64,000 nucleotides of DNA, taken from NCBI GenBank assembly GCA_035559995.1, contig DATMAM010000029.1, forward strand, positions 1 to 64,000, read 5' to 3'. The stretch is from DATMAM01 sp035559995. GTDB taxonomy: Bacteria; Desulfobacterota; Binatia; UBA9968. The notes below the pieces were generated by a model, which saw only the letters and a list, made by a program, of their open reading frames with translations, did not search any database and was not told where the DNA came from. Made by a program: the position numbers and the translations under genes. Below, piece by piece: positions 24,056 to 34,457 of the stretch (its first letter is position 1; every line of letters begins with the position of its first letter).

Positions 24056-25414
24056 ATGGAAAGCCCGCCCGACCTCGCTCTTCTTACCGACCTTTATGAA
24101 CTCACGATGGCGCAGAGCTACTTCCAGGCGCGCAAATTCGAACGCGCGACGTTCAGCCTGTTCATCCGCGCTTACCCGCCGCGCCGCGGCTACTTCGTTA
24201 CCGCCGGGCTCGAGGACGTGCTTCGATTCCTCGAGGGCTTTTCCTTCGATGCCGCGCACATCGATTTTCTCAGCCGGCAGAAACTCTTTACCGGCGACTT
24301 TCTCGACTACCTGAAGAGCCTGCGCTTCACCGGCGAAGTCTGGGCGATTCCCGAAGGCCGCCTCGCTTTCAGGGACGAGCCGCTGCTTGAGGTCACCGCC
24401 CCGATCATCGAGGCGCAGATCGTCGAAACCTTCATCATCAACCAGATCAATCTGCAAACCTTGATCGCCACCAAGGCGGCGCGCTGCGTTCACGCGGCCG
24501 CGGGCCGCGCCGCCGTGGATTTTTCGCTCCGCCGGACGCATGGAACCGACGCCGGCATGAAGGTCGCCCGCGCGAGCTATCTGGCCGGGTTTGCGGGAAC
24601 GAGCAATGTCCTTGCGGGAATGCGCTACGGCATTCCGATTGTCGGAACGATGGCCCATTCGTTCGTCTCCAGCTTCGAGCACGAGATCGATGCGTTTCGG
24701 CAGTTCGTCGCGAGCTTCCCGGCAAACTCGATTCTGCTGATCGACACCTATGACACTCTTGAGGGGGCGCGCAGGGCGGTTCAAGTCGCGCGCGAGATGG
24801 CCGCGCGCGGCGAGCGCCTGCAGGGCGTGCGGATCGATAGCGGCGATCTTGCGGCGCTGGCGCACGCGGTAAGGCGCATTTTCGATGACGCGGGGTTCAA
24901 GGATGTCAAGATTATCGGCAGCGGCGGGCTCGACGAATACGATCTCGCCAGGCTCGATGCCGCCGGCGCGCCTTTCGACAGCTATGGCATCGGCACCCAG
25001 ATGGGAGTCTCCGCGGACGCGCCGTGGTTCGACATCGCCTATAAGCTGGTGGAGCACAATGGCCGGCCGGTCGTGAAGCTTTCGACCGGCAAGGTCTCTA
25101 TTCCGGGAGCGAAGCAGGTTTTTCGCTTCACCGGCGGCGGCGTCTTGGAAAAGGACCTGATCGCGCTGCGCCAGGAAAACGTGCCCGGCGCCGAGCCGCT
25201 TCTCAAACGAGTCATGGAAGGGGGCAAGATCGTTCAGCCGCTGCCCTCGCTCAATGAGATCAGGGAGGGTTTTCTCGCCGAATTCGCCCGGCTCGACCCG
25301 CGCATCAAGGCGATTCACGATCCCGCGCTCTACCCGGTCGAGCTTACGCCCGAGTTGCGGGAGCTGCGGCAAAGAGTCGAGCGCCAGCTCGCGTCCTCGC
25401 TGCGCTCGGAATAG
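24056..25414 (+). CDS. pncB: Nicotinate phosphoribosyltransferase
   Basis: 452 residues, the expected length. It opens with LLTDLYELTMAQSYF, the family signature, and has AVDFSLRRTHGTDAGMKVARASYLAGFAGTSNV, AHSFVSSF (the conserved AHS-H/S site) and RIDSGDLAALAHAVRRIFDDAG. The enzyme makes nicotinate mononucleotide from nicotinate and PRPP with ATP, in NAD salvage. The ATG at 24056 follows CGAGCAGCG. It is the first plus-strand gene after the etf/diiron block and is followed at 83 bases by an AbgT transporter, which may be independent. Confidence 0.93.
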   Translation: MESPPDLALLTDLYELTMAQSYFQARKFERATFSLFIRAYPPRRGYFVTAGLEDVLRFLEGFSFDAAHIDFLSRQKLFTGDFLDYLKSLRFTGEVWAIPEGRLAFRDEPLLEVTAPIIEAQIVETFIINQINLQTLIATKAARCVHAAAGRAAVDFSLRRTHGTDAGMKVARASYLAGFAGTSNVLAGMRYGIPIVGTMAHSFVSSFEHEIDAFRQFVASFPANSILLIDTYDTLEGARRAVQVAREMAARGERLQGVRIDSGDLAALAHAVRRIFDDAGFKDVKIIGSGGLDEYDLARLDAAGAPFDSYGIGTQMGVSADAPWFDIAYKLVEHNGRPVVKLSTGKVSIPGAKQVFRFTGGGVLEKDLIALRQENVPGAEPLLKRVMEGGKIVQPLPSLNEIREGFLAEFARLDPRIKAIHDPALYPVELTPELRELRQRVERQLASSLRSE

Positions 25415-25497
25415 CGGATCGCAAATCCCCGATTGTTGGAGCCGCGTCTCTTCCTTTTGCTTGACAGTACCGGCGCGCCGCAGTACTTCGAAATCCG

Positions 25498-27033
25498 ATG
25501 GCAGCCCGCCAACGACGCCGCGCCGCCGGTAAGAGAAGCTTCCTTGCCAGCGCGCTCGATTTTGTCGAGCGCGCCGGCAACCGGCTTCCCCATCCGATCA
25601 TTCTCTTCGCTTTCCTCGCCGGCCTGGTCCTGATCGTTTCGTGGGTCGCCGCCCTGTTGGGCATCGGCGTCGGCCATCCTGTGACCGGAAAAAGAATCGC
25701 CGCCGTCAATCTCCTCGATCGCCAGGGCCTGCAAAACATCGTCACCAAAGCGGTCACCAACTTCACGGGATTCGCCCCGCTCGGAACCGTGCTCGTTGCC
25801 ATGCTCGGGGTCGGCGTGGCGGAGCGGAGCGGCTTGTTTTCGGCGGCGCTGAAAGGTTTCATCGCCGCGGTTCCCGGATGGCTGATCACAACCGCGCTCG
25901 TGTTCGCCGGCATCAACGCAAGCCTCACCGCAGACGCGGGCTACGTGATCCTGGTGCCGTTGGGCGCGCTCCTCTTCAACCAGGTCGGCCGAAATCCCAT
26001 CGCGGGCCTGGCCGCCGCGTTCGCCGGCGTCTCCGGCGGCTTTAGCGCCAATATCTTCCTGACGCCGGTCGATCCTCTCCTCGCCGGCCTCACTCAAGAA
26101 GCGGCGCGCCTTTACGACTCGGGCTATATCGTCCCGGTAACGGCAAACTATTACTTTATGGTCGCTTCAACCTTTGTGCTCACGCTCGCCGGCGTCTGGG
26201 TGAACAACCGCCTGGTAGAGCCCCGGCTGGGCCCGGCGGACGCGCCGCGCGACGATGAGCCCGGAGCGCTCAGCGCAGACGAGCGCCGCGGCCTTGCTGC
26301 GGCCGCGATCGTGCTGGCGCTGGAGTTCGCGCTCTTGCTCATCGCGACCCTCCCCAGCGGCGGCATGCTCCGCGACACCAAAGGAGGCCTCGAGCCTTTT
26401 TTTCAAGGCCTCGTGACGCTCATGGCGGCGGGCTTTCTTTTCCTGGGTCTGGGCTACGGCTTTGCCGCCGGAACGATCAAGAGCGAAAAAGATATCGGCC
26501 GCATGCTCGAAGAGACGATGAGCACGATGGGAAGCTATATCGCGCTTGCGTTCGCCGCCAGCCAGTTCGTCGCTTACTTCGGCTGGTCGAACCTGGGCCT
26601 CATCCTCGCGATCAGCGGCGCCGATCTTCTGCGCGCCAGCGGCATCTCGGGCATTCCGCTTCTGGTGCTGTTTATCTTTGTCTGCGCGCTGGTGGACCTG
26701 GTCGTCGCCAGTGCGTCCGCAAAGTGGGCCGTGACCGGCCCGGTTTTTGTCCCCATGCTGATGATCATGGGCTATTCCCCGGAGCTGACGCAGGCAGCGT
26801 ACCGGATCGGCGACTCGTTTACGAACATCGTAACGCCCCTCATGCCTTACATGCCGCTGATCATCGCGTTCGCGCGCAGGTATGATCGCAACTTCGGGCT
26901 CGGAACCCTCTTGGCGATCATGCTGCCTTACTCGGTGACATTTGCGATCGTCTGGACCGCGCTGCTTGCGGTGTGGCTGCTGCTGGGCATTCCGCTCGGC
27001 CCCGGCGCTTCCCTGGTTTATCCGCCGGCGTAA
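25498..27033 (+). CDS. AbgT-family transporter
   Basis: 511 residues with about 11-13 transmembrane helices. The family is recognised by the start LLDAVER-like segment (FLASALDFVERAGNRLPHPIILFAFLAG), the loop INASLTADAGYVILVPLGALLF and GVSGGFSANIFLTPVDPLLAGLTQEAA, and the end NIVTPLMPYMPLIIAFARRY. AbgT proteins import p-aminobenzoyl-glutamate or export sulfonamide-type drugs. A TTGACA sits at 25461 with a poor -10 at 25484, which would make the message almost leaderless. No folate gene is nearby, so the physiological substrate is open. Confidence 0.9.
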   Translation: MAARQRRRAAGKRSFLASALDFVERAGNRLPHPIILFAFLAGLVLIVSWVAALLGIGVGHPVTGKRIAAVNLLDRQGLQNIVTKAVTNFTGFAPLGTVLVAMLGVGVAERSGLFSAALKGFIAAVPGWLITTALVFAGINASLTADAGYVILVPLGALLFNQVGRNPIAGLAAAFAGVSGGFSANIFLTPVDPLLAGLTQEAARLYDSGYIVPVTANYYFMVASTFVLTLAGVWVNNRLVEPRLGPADAPRDDEPGALSADERRGLAAAAIVLALEFALLLIATLPSGGMLRDTKGGLEPFFQGLVTLMAAGFLFLGLGYGFAAGTIKSEKDIGRMLEETMSTMGSYIALAFAASQFVAYFGWSNLGLILAISGADLLRASGISGIPLLVLFIFVCALVDLVVASASAKWAVTGPVFVPMLMIMGYSPELTQAAYRIGDSFTNIVTPLMPYMPLIIAFARRYDRNFGLGTLLAIMLPYSVTFAIVWTALLAVWLLLGIPLGPGASLVYPPA

Positions 27034-27162
27034 GCGCATGGAAGAGCCCATCGTTGCGGCCCTGCGGGCTTACTCAGCGACTCGGACAGCGAATCCCGCG
27101 CCGCCCCCTGGCCGGGATGACGCACCAATGGCTCGTCGAAATTGACAAAGTTCACCGATTCC

Positions 27163-27540
27163 ATGGCTTCGGAATCAAAAATCAAAGTTCTCGTCCGCGG
27201 CCTCTGCCTCAGCTGTCCGCGCTGCGGCGCGCGGGGGATTTTTCAAAGCTTCTGGAACTTGCGGCGCCGCTGTCCGGCATGCCGCCTGAAGTTCGAGCGC
27301 GAGCAGGGCTACTTCGTCGGCGCCATTTATCTCAACTACGCCGCGACTGTCTCTATCGTTGTGCCCGGGTATTTTTTGCTGGACTACTTTGCGGGTGTCT
27401 CGCTAAGAACGCAGCTACTCGTCTGGGGATCCGCCGCCGTGATCTTTCCGATCGCGTTTTTTCCCTTCTCCAAAGGATTGTGGCTGGGGCTGGGGTATAT
27501 GCTGTCTTCCGAAGACCGGCAGGACGCTACGGCCGAGTAA
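27163..27540 (+). CDS. DUF983 membrane protein with zinc-ribbon
   Basis: 125 residues. The N-terminus carries a zinc-binding CPRC...CPAC pair (SCPRCGARGIFQSF and RRRCPACRLKFERE), followed by two or three transmembrane helices. DUF983 proteins are small membrane proteins of unknown function, often near cytochrome oxidase genes in other bacteria, though not here. ATG 27163 is chosen over the TTG at 27142; no clear ribosome site decides it. It ends 62 bases before the convergent fabH, with a hairpin between. Confidence 0.82.
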   Translation: MASESKIKVLVRGLCLSCPRCGARGIFQSFWNLRRRCPACRLKFEREQGYFVGAIYLNYAATVSIVVPGYFLLDYFAGVSLRTQLLVWGSAAVIFPIAFFPFSKGLWLGLGYMLSSEDRQDATAE

Positions 27541-27548
27541 TAGAGCGC

Positions 27549-27584
27549 CGGAGCAATGGGTTAGATCCATCACTCATTGCTCCG
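27549..27584. terminator. Hairpin between convergent DUF983 and fabH genes
   Basis: CGGAGCAATGGG (27549-27560) pairs with CTCATTGCTCCG (27573-27584) with one mismatch, loop about 12 bases. It lies between convergent stops, the usual position of a bidirectional terminator, though a strong T-run is lacking on both strands. Confidence 0.55.
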
Positions 27585-27603
27585 ATACTCCCATTTCTGT
27601 CCA

Positions 27604-28596
27604 CTAGAACCGAATGACTGCGGCGCCCCAGGCAAAGCCGGCGCCGAAGGCGTTGAGAAGGACGACGTCGCCGGGAGCGATGCGCCCCTGCCGGCGCGCC
27701 TCGTCCAAGGCGACGGGAACCGAGGCGGCCGAGGTGTTTCCGTATTTATCCAGGTTGACGACGACTTTCTCCATAGGGACACCCAGCCGATCGGCGAGCG
27801 CCTTGATGATTCTGCGGTTGGCCTGGTGGGGAACGACCAGAGCGACCTCGTCGATGCACACGCCGGCCTCGCGGAGCGCGTCGCGGCTGATCTCTTCCAT
27901 CGCGCGGACGGCGACTTTGAATACCTCTTTGCCGTTCATGGTAATCGTGTTCTCCCGCGCCTTGACCGCCTCGATATCGGCCGGCTTGAGCGACCCGCCC
28001 GCCGGCACGTAGAGCGTTTTCACGTAAGAGCCGTCGGTGCGCAGGCGCGTGCTCAAAACGCCGCGTTTGCCGTCCTTCGCGGCGCCGACCACCATCGCGC
28101 CGGCGCCGTCGCCGAACAGAATGCACGTCGCCCGATCCTGCCAGTTGAGCAAACGGCTGAGCGCGTCCGAGCCGACGACCAGCGCATTTTTGATCTTTCC
28201 TGCGCGGATAAACGAATCGGCGACCGCGAGCGCGTTGAGAAAGCCCGAGCACGCGGCGTTGACATCGAAGGAAAAAGCGCCGCGCGCCCCGAGCAAGTTC
28301 TCGAGCACGCAGGCGGAGCTGGGAAAAGGATAATCCGGCGTGCAGGTCCCGACGATAATCGCCTCGAGGTCCCCGGCGTCCAGCCGGGCGTCTTCCAGCG
28401 CCCGCCGCGCCGCGTGGTACGCCATATCCGCGCTGCCCTTCCCCTCCTCGAGGATCCGCCTCTCCTTGATCCCGGTGCGCGTGGTGATCCATTCATCGCT
28501 GGTGTCCACCATCCGCTCCAGCTCGGCATTGGTCACGATCCTCGAAGGAAGCTCGGAGCCCGTGCCGAGAATGACCGTTCTGTATTCGCTGCTCAA
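27604..28596 (-). CDS. fabH: 3-oxoacyl-[acyl-carrier-protein] synthase III
   Basis: 330 residues. The catalytic triad is complete: Cys in NAACSGF, His in VPHQANRRI and Asn in KYGNTSAAS. It condenses acetyl-CoA (or another starter) with malonyl-ACP. The start is a TTG at 28596 that overlaps the fabF stop as TTGA, with AGGAGAG six bases upstream on the minus strand; longer frames lie in fabF. So fabF-fabH form a coupled pair; no acpP or fabD is present. The two could be housekeeping or dedicated to a specialised acyl chain. The FabH family also includes starter-unit loading enzymes. Confidence 0.92.
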   Translation of the reverse strand: MSSEYRTVILGTGSELPSRIVTNAELERMVDTSDEWITTRTGIKERRILEEGKGSADMAYHAARRALEDARLDAGDLEAIIVGTCTPDYPFPSSACVLENLLGARGAFSFDVNAACSGFLNALAVADSFIRAGKIKNALVVGSDALSRLLNWQDRATCILFGDGAGAMVVGAAKDGKRGVLSTRLRTDGSYVKTLYVPAGGSLKPADIEAVKARENTITMNGKEVFKVAVRAMEEISRDALREAGVCIDEVALVVPHQANRRIIKALADRLGVPMEKVVVNLDKYGNTSAASVPVALDEARRQGRIAPGDVVLLNAFGAGFAWGAAVIRF

Positions 28597-29846
28597 CCTT
28601 CTCTCCTGAAGATCACGCAGGCGTTGGTGCCGCCGAATCCGAACGAGTTCGAAAGCGCCGCGCGCATATCGGCCTTGCGCGCGCGATTCGGCACGTAGTC
28701 CAGATCGCACTGCGGATCGGGTTCTTCGTAGTTGATCGTCGGCGGTATCATCCCGTGATACAGGGCGAGCACCGTGTAGACGCCTTCGACGGCGCCCGCC
28801 GCGCCGAGCATGTGCCCGGTCATCGACTTGGTCGAGCTCACCGGAATCTGATAGGCGCGCGCGCCGAAGACCTTCTTGATGGCCTGCGTCTCATTGACAT
28901 CGTTGTATTCGGTCGACGTGCCGTGAGCGTTGATATAGTCGATCTCCTCGGCAGCGATCCCCGCGTCCGCCAGCGCCAGCGCCATGCAGCGCGCCGCGCC
29001 CTCGCCTTCGGGCGAAGGCGAGGTGATGTGGTAGGCGTCGCCGTTACAGCCGTAGCCGATCACTTCGCCGTAAACTCGCGCGCCGCGCGCGAGCGCGCGC
29101 TCCCTCTCCTCCAGAATCATGATGCCCGAGCCTTCCGCGATCACAAATCCGTCGCGGTTTTTGTCGAACGGCCGGCTCGCCCTTTCGGGCTCGTTGTTGC
29201 GCGTCGAGAGCGCTTTCATCGCGCTGAAACCGCCCACGCCGAGCGGCGTTATGGCCGCTTCCGCCCCGCCCGTGATCATCACGTCCTGCAGCCCGCGGCG
29301 GATCAGGTGAAACGCCTCGCCGATCGCGTGGTTTCCCGAAGCGCACGCGGAGGTGGGCGTCCAGTTGACGCCCTTTGCGCCGTGGCGGATGGCGACGTAA
29401 CCGGGCGCCAAGTTGGAGATGACTTTGGGAATAAAGAACGGGGAGATCTTGCGCGGGCCTCCTTCAAGATAGGCCCTGTGGTAGCTCTCCAGCGACTCCA
29501 ACCCGAGCAGGCCGACGCCGATGATCACCCCGACTCGCTCGGCAAATTCGGCGCCGATCGTAAGGCCGCTGTCGCGCATCGCCATCTCGGCGGCAGCGAT
29601 GCTGAACTGGATGAAGCGGTCCATCTTTTTGATCTCCCGCGGCTCGATATAGTCCTCGGGAGAAAAGTCGCGCACCTCGCCGGCGATGCGCGACGCGAAA
29701 AACTCAACGTTCGAAAACCGGGTAATCGGCCCGATGCCCGAACGGCCGTGCATCAACGCGTTCCAGTTCTTCTCTACGCCGGTGCCGAGCGGCGTGACCA
29801 GGCCGAGGCCGGTAACCACGACTCTACGGTTTGTCTTGTGTTCCAT
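28593..29846 (-). CDS. fabF: 3-oxoacyl-[acyl-carrier-protein] synthase II
   Basis: 417 residues. The active-site Cys is in PTSACASGNHAIGEA, with the His residues in NAHGTSTEYND and STKSMTGHMLGAAGA. It elongates acyl-ACP with malonyl-ACP. I use ATG 29846 (MEHKTNRRVVVTGLG); an in-frame TTG six bases earlier is possible. The gene starts a short operon with fabH. There is no acyl-carrier protein gene next to it, which is unusual for a primary fabF locus but not for a second copy. Confidence 0.93.
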   Translation of the reverse strand: MEHKTNRRVVVTGLGLVTPLGTGVEKNWNALMHGRSGIGPITRFSNVEFFASRIAGEVRDFSPEDYIEPREIKKMDRFIQFSIAAAEMAMRDSGLTIGAEFAERVGVIIGVGLLGLESLESYHRAYLEGGPRKISPFFIPKVISNLAPGYVAIRHGAKGVNWTPTSACASGNHAIGEAFHLIRRGLQDVMITGGAEAAITPLGVGGFSAMKALSTRNNEPERASRPFDKNRDGFVIAEGSGIMILEERERALARGARVYGEVIGYGCNGDAYHITSPSPEGEGAARCMALALADAGIAAEEIDYINAHGTSTEYNDVNETQAIKKVFGARAYQIPVSSTKSMTGHMLGAAGAVEGVYTVLALYHGMIPPTINYEEPDPQCDLDYVPNRARKADMRAALSNSFGFGGTNACVIFRREG

Positions 29847-29976
29847 CTTCAACCCGCTTAAGCGCGGTAGGATAGGTCAGGTTATGGGAAGCGTCAACAA
29901 CATTTTTGCCGGGGATTGTCCTGTTTACTCGCCCGTACGCGAAGCGCGCGTCCATGACGCGTTTGAGCGGATCCGA

Positions 29977-31002
<1,026 letters not shown>

Positions 31003-31274
31003 ATTGGCATTGCGTAGCACTCCCCCGAGCCTATGTAAAGGCGAGAGGCAGGGGGAGGCTTGGACCAAAAAGATTCCGGGACTTCCCGACCATGGCTAGC
31101 AAAGGCCAGTGAAACCTCCTACGGCGACATGAGAAAAAAGCTTACAACCCGGTGAAAAATCTTGCCAAATCGGCATAAATCGATACAATGCGCAGCCAAC
31201 GGGCGGCCGGCTGCGAAGGGCGCGCCAGCCGGCTAAGAAGCCTCAGCGTAGGGACGCAAAAACCGTTTCAGCCC

Positions 31275-33992
31275 ATGGCTTTTTTGGCAAAATCCGCTTC
31301 CTTGCACTCGCTCGCCCGGCGTCTTTGGTCGGTTGTCCCCGTCGGCGGCTCCCTCCCTGAAGCGGTTTGGCTGCAGCGCCACCGGTTTCTTAGCGGCTTG
31401 ACGTGGTTTCATGCGGTCATCATCGCGCTTATCGGTCCAGTTGCCGGCTACAGCTGGGAGTTGAGCCTTGAGGCCCTCTTTCGCGACGGCACCGTCCTGC
31501 ATACGCTTTTCGAGGGGCTGATCGTAGCTTTCTTTGCGCTCCTCGGCTCTTTCACCACAAGCCGCGCCTTCAAATCGGCCGCCATTAGCTTTGGCCTGAT
31601 CAGCGCTTCGGCCGTTTTGGTCCACCTTTCGGGCGGCTACATCGAGCTGCATTTTCACTTTTTTGTGATGCTCGTTTTTTTGGCTCTCTATCAGGATTGG
31701 GCGCCTTACGTTCTTGGGATCGCGTACGTGGCGGTTCACCACGGCCTGGTCGGAACGCTCTGGCCGGAGGAGGTCTTTAACCACTCCGCGGCGCTCGAGG
31801 CTCCGTGGACCTGGGCTGGAATCCACGCGTTTTTTGTCCTGTGGTCTTCTGTCGGCAGCGTTATCGCGTGGCGCTTTAACGAGAGAGCCGCGGCGCGGAC
31901 GCAAACGATCCTGAACTCGGTAGGCGAAGGCATCTACGGGCTCGATCGAGACGGAAAAGTGATCTTTGCGAATCCGGCGGCGGCTGAAACGCTAGGGCTC
32001 AGGCTCGATGATCTGCTCGGAAACTCCGTGCGCGAAATTTTGGCTCGCGCAGGCGTCGACGGCTACCACGAGCGGCCGGCTTCCGCGGTGTTCGGCCCGT
32101 TACCGGCCGGCGTCACGCAGGAGGAGGGCCGGCAAGTCTTTCGGCGCAGCGACGGCACGCGCTTCGCCGTCGATTACGTCAGCACCGCCATCATCGAGCG
32201 CGGAGAGCCTACCGGCACGGTCGTGAGCTTCAGGGACGTCACCGAGCGGGAGCGGGCCGAAGAGGCGATGCGACGCTATCACGGCCTCGTCAACTCCATT
32301 GACGGGATCGTGTGGGAAGCCGACGCGCAAACTTTTCGGTTTACCTTTGTGAGCCCGCAGGCTGAGCGGATTTTGGGATACCCCAAGGAACGCTGGCTCG
32401 AGGATGCCGGCTTCTGGGCCGACCACATTCATCCGGAGGATCGGGACTGGGCGGTCAGATTCTGCGCGCAGTCGACTCAGGAAAAGAGGCCGCATCGGTT
32501 CGAGTATCGAATGATCGCGGCCGACGGGCGCGTGGTCTGGCTGAGCGATATCATCACCGTCATCACAGAAGATGACCGGCCCGCCAAGCTGCGCGGCGTC
32601 ATGATCGACATCACCGAGCGCAAGCAAGCGGAGGCAAGAGCGCGCCTCAACCACGAGCGCGTTCTTGCCCTGCATGAAATCGGCATGGCGACCAGCTCGA
32701 GCCTCGATCTCGAAACCGTGCTCGAAACCCTCATGCAGAAGATCGCGGCGCTGCTTCCCTATTCGGCGGTCCAGGTCTGGCTCAAGAGCAGGGAAACGGG
32801 CCGGCTCGAGCGCTCGACCTGTTTGCACATTGACAAGAAAGCCTGGCTGGAGCGAAACCTTGCGGAGGTTCCCTACCTGGTGAGGACGGCCGTGGAGACC
32901 AAGCGCTACGTCGTATCGTCCAATGTGCAAACCGATCCCCGAGTGCTCGACCCTGGATTTTACCGCAAGGAGGGAATCGTTTCTTACCTCGGCGTCCCCC
33001 TGGTCGCCAAGGAAGAAGCCCTCGGCGTGCTCGTGCTGCTCACGCGGCAGGAGCACGAATTCTCCTCGGAGGAGATCGAGTTTCTCGGCGCTCTGGCGAG
33101 TCAGGCGGCGCTGGCAATCCAAAATTCGGAGCTCTACTCCCGCACCAGACAGCAGGCAGTCGAGCTTGAAAAGGCAAACCGCGAGATCAACGATTTCACG
33201 GCGATGATCGCGCACGACCTGCGCTCGCCGCTCATCAACATGATCGCAGTAGCCCAGATGATGGCCGACGGCCTGTTCGGCCCTGTCAATGACGAGCAGA
33301 AAAAATGGCTCGAGAGGACGGTGGGAAGCGGCCGGCAGTTGATTGAGCTGATCGGCGATTTTCTCGACGTCTCCAAGCTGGAGGCGGGCCATATCGAGCT
33401 GGCGCTCGAAGAGGTCCAGGTCGATAGGCTGCTGCACGCGGCGCTCGACAGCTATCACCTTCTGGCGCAAGAGAAAAGGATCGCGCTCAAGAGCGAAATC
33501 GGCCCTGCCCTTCCGCCGATTCGGGCCGACCGCCGGCGTCTGGAGCAGGTTTTGCACAACCTTCTGAGCAATGCGTTAAAGTTTACGCCCGCCGGCGGCA
33601 CGGTCACGGTGAGCGCGCGGATCCGTGAAGCGGGCCTCGCGAAGCGTATCTCACCGGAGGAGAACAGCCGGGATACGAGCGACGACCTACGAGCCCCGAA
33701 TCACGAACCACGAGCCACGACCGACGTGGAGTTCTCCGTGTCCGACACCGGCATCGGCATCCCCGCCGACGAGATCGGGCAGCTTTTTGAGAAATACAAG
33801 CAAACCACTAGCGGCAAGACCTCGGAGCACAAGGGCACCGGGCTTGGCTTGGTGATCTGCAAGATGATCGTCGAGGCCCACGGCGGAAAGATCTGGGTCG
33901 AGAGCGAGGAAGGCAAAGGAAGTACGTTTACCTTCACCCTCCCCGCTTCACCCGTCGAAGCCGGCATTGCGCCCCAACCGCGTAAGCCATGA
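31275..33992 (+). CDS. Sensor histidine kinase 1 (membrane sensor, 2 PAS, GAF, HisKA, HATPase)
   Basis: 905 residues: about six transmembrane helices with the GGYIELHFHFFVML-type His-rich helix, two PAS domains, a GAF domain (LASQAALAIQNSELYSRT at its end), the dimerisation domain with phospho-histidine H647 (MIAHDLRSPL), and the ATPase domain with NALKF, DTGIGIP and GTGLGLVICK. The ATPase carries a 33-residue extra insert (about 784-817) described separately. The start could be ATG 31188 instead; 31275 (MAFLAKSASLHSL) matches the family N-terminus. The next genes are two more kinases and regulators, but no dedicated regulator is attached. Confidence 0.88.
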   Translation: MAFLAKSASLHSLARRLWSVVPVGGSLPEAVWLQRHRFLSGLTWFHAVIIALIGPVAGYSWELSLEALFRDGTVLHTLFEGLIVAFFALLGSFTTSRAFKSAAISFGLISASAVLVHLSGGYIELHFHFFVMLVFLALYQDWAPYVLGIAYVAVHHGLVGTLWPEEVFNHSAALEAPWTWAGIHAFFVLWSSVGSVIAWRFNERAAARTQTILNSVGEGIYGLDRDGKVIFANPAAAETLGLRLDDLLGNSVREILARAGVDGYHERPASAVFGPLPAGVTQEEGRQVFRRSDGTRFAVDYVSTAIIERGEPTGTVVSFRDVTERERAEEAMRRYHGLVNSIDGIVWEADAQTFRFTFVSPQAERILGYPKERWLEDAGFWADHIHPEDRDWAVRFCAQSTQEKRPHRFEYRMIAADGRVVWLSDIITVITEDDRPAKLRGVMIDITERKQAEARARLNHERVLALHEIGMATSSSLDLETVLETLMQKIAALLPYSAVQVWLKSRETGRLERSTCLHIDKKAWLERNLAEVPYLVRTAVETKRYVVSSNVQTDPRVLDPGFYRKEGIVSYLGVPLVAKEEALGVLVLLTRQEHEFSSEEIEFLGALASQAALAIQNSELYSRTRQQAVELEKANREINDFTAMIAHDLRSPLINMIAVAQMMADGLFGPVNDEQKKWLERTVGSGRQLIELIGDFLDVSKLEAGHIELALEEVQVDRLLHAALDSYHLLAQEKRIALKSEIGPALPPIRADRRRLEQVLHNLLSNALKFTPAGGTVTVSARIREAGLAKRISPEENSRDTSDDLRAPNHEPRATTDVEFSVSDTGIGIPADEIGQLFEKYKQTTSGKTSEHKGTGLGLVICKMIVEAHGGKIWVESEEGKGSTFTFTLPASPVEAGIAPQPRKP
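33624..33723 (+). repeat. In-frame palindromic insertion in the ATPase domain of kinase 1
   Basis: About 100 bases encoding residues REAGLAKRISPEENSRDTSD... between the TVTVSAR strand and the VEFSVSDTGIG motif. It contains an inverted repeat, CGTATCTC (33645-33652) against GGGATACG (33670-33677), 7 of 8 paired plus one G-T, followed by a degenerate run of CACGAACCACGAGCCACGACC. Kinase 3 carries a nearly identical element at the same place (42405-42505). Confidence 0.7.
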
Positions 33993-34305
33993 GGTCGCGC
34001 AACGCACCCGGGGAGCAGATCCTGCAGATCGCGGAGAACGTCCCCGCATTGCGCTTCCATTATCGGGAACTGTGAGCGGCTTTACGCAACGAAAAACAGA
34101 AATCCGAGAGTTCCAGAGGCCAGTGCCAGACGCTCGGCAGCGGCAGCGCGCAACGCGGCGGGCATCTTCGCCTTTGACGGGCGAGGCCGCAGCCACTGGC
34201 GGAGGGGAAGAAATTTTCGTTTTCGTCGTCCGAGACGCGCCATGATCGACGCTAACACCCGGGCGTAGAACTCTCCGCGCGCGCCCTCCCCATGCCCACC
34301 GTTCC
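33993..34305. other. Non-coding spacer after kinase 1
   Basis: No gene recognised in 313 bases following the kinase 1 stop. The short minus-strand open frames in it lack any family signal. It is followed by a clear promoter. Confidence 0.45.
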
Positions 34306-34335
34306 TTGACACTTCACCGGCCAAGGGAGCATAAT
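34306..34335 (+). promoter_or_regulatory. Sigma-70 promoter for a candidate small RNA
   Basis: TTGACA (34306-34311), 18-base spacer, CATAAT (34330-34335). Predicted start about 34342. No ORF of note follows; a terminator is 80 bases on. Confidence 0.6.
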
Positions 34336-34341
34336 CGACTA

Positions 34342-34457
34342 GCTTTAACAGTGCTGTAGTGTTTTGGCTGGGTTATACCGGCTGAGCTTGTAGCGGCGTT
34401 ACACCGGGACGTTTGACCATGAAGCCCGACTGGAGCTTTCCCAGTCGGGCTTTTTGT
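34342..34457 (+). ncRNA. Candidate small RNA (about 115 nt) with intrinsic terminator
   Basis: From the predicted start near 34342 to the end of the terminator there is about 115 nt with no convincing ORF. A short hairpin, TGTA-loop-TACA, lies near 34390-34402. No match to a known RNA family was found by eye: the c-di-GMP, B12, glycine and TPP signatures are absent. The next gene (kinase 2, from 34837) begins 380 bases after the terminator, so it is unlikely to be its leader. Confidence 0.5.
34422..34457 (+). terminator. Strong rho-independent terminator
   Basis: AAGCCCGACTGG (34422-34433) and CCAGTCGGGCTT (34441-34452) form a perfect 12-base stem with a 7-base loop, followed by TTTTTGTT. 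One of the best terminators in the window. Confidence 0.85.

Noticed and set aside
24014..25372. 452-codon minus-strand open frame across pncB
   Set aside because: Exactly antisense to a clear nicotinate phosphoribosyltransferase; no recognisable protein features.
31200..31270. GGGACGCAAA before kinase 1, as in the c-di-GMP (GEMM) riboswitch
   Set aside because: The upstream GCAAACC half and the GGCCTAA part are missing, and the nearby hairpin does not fit the motif order.
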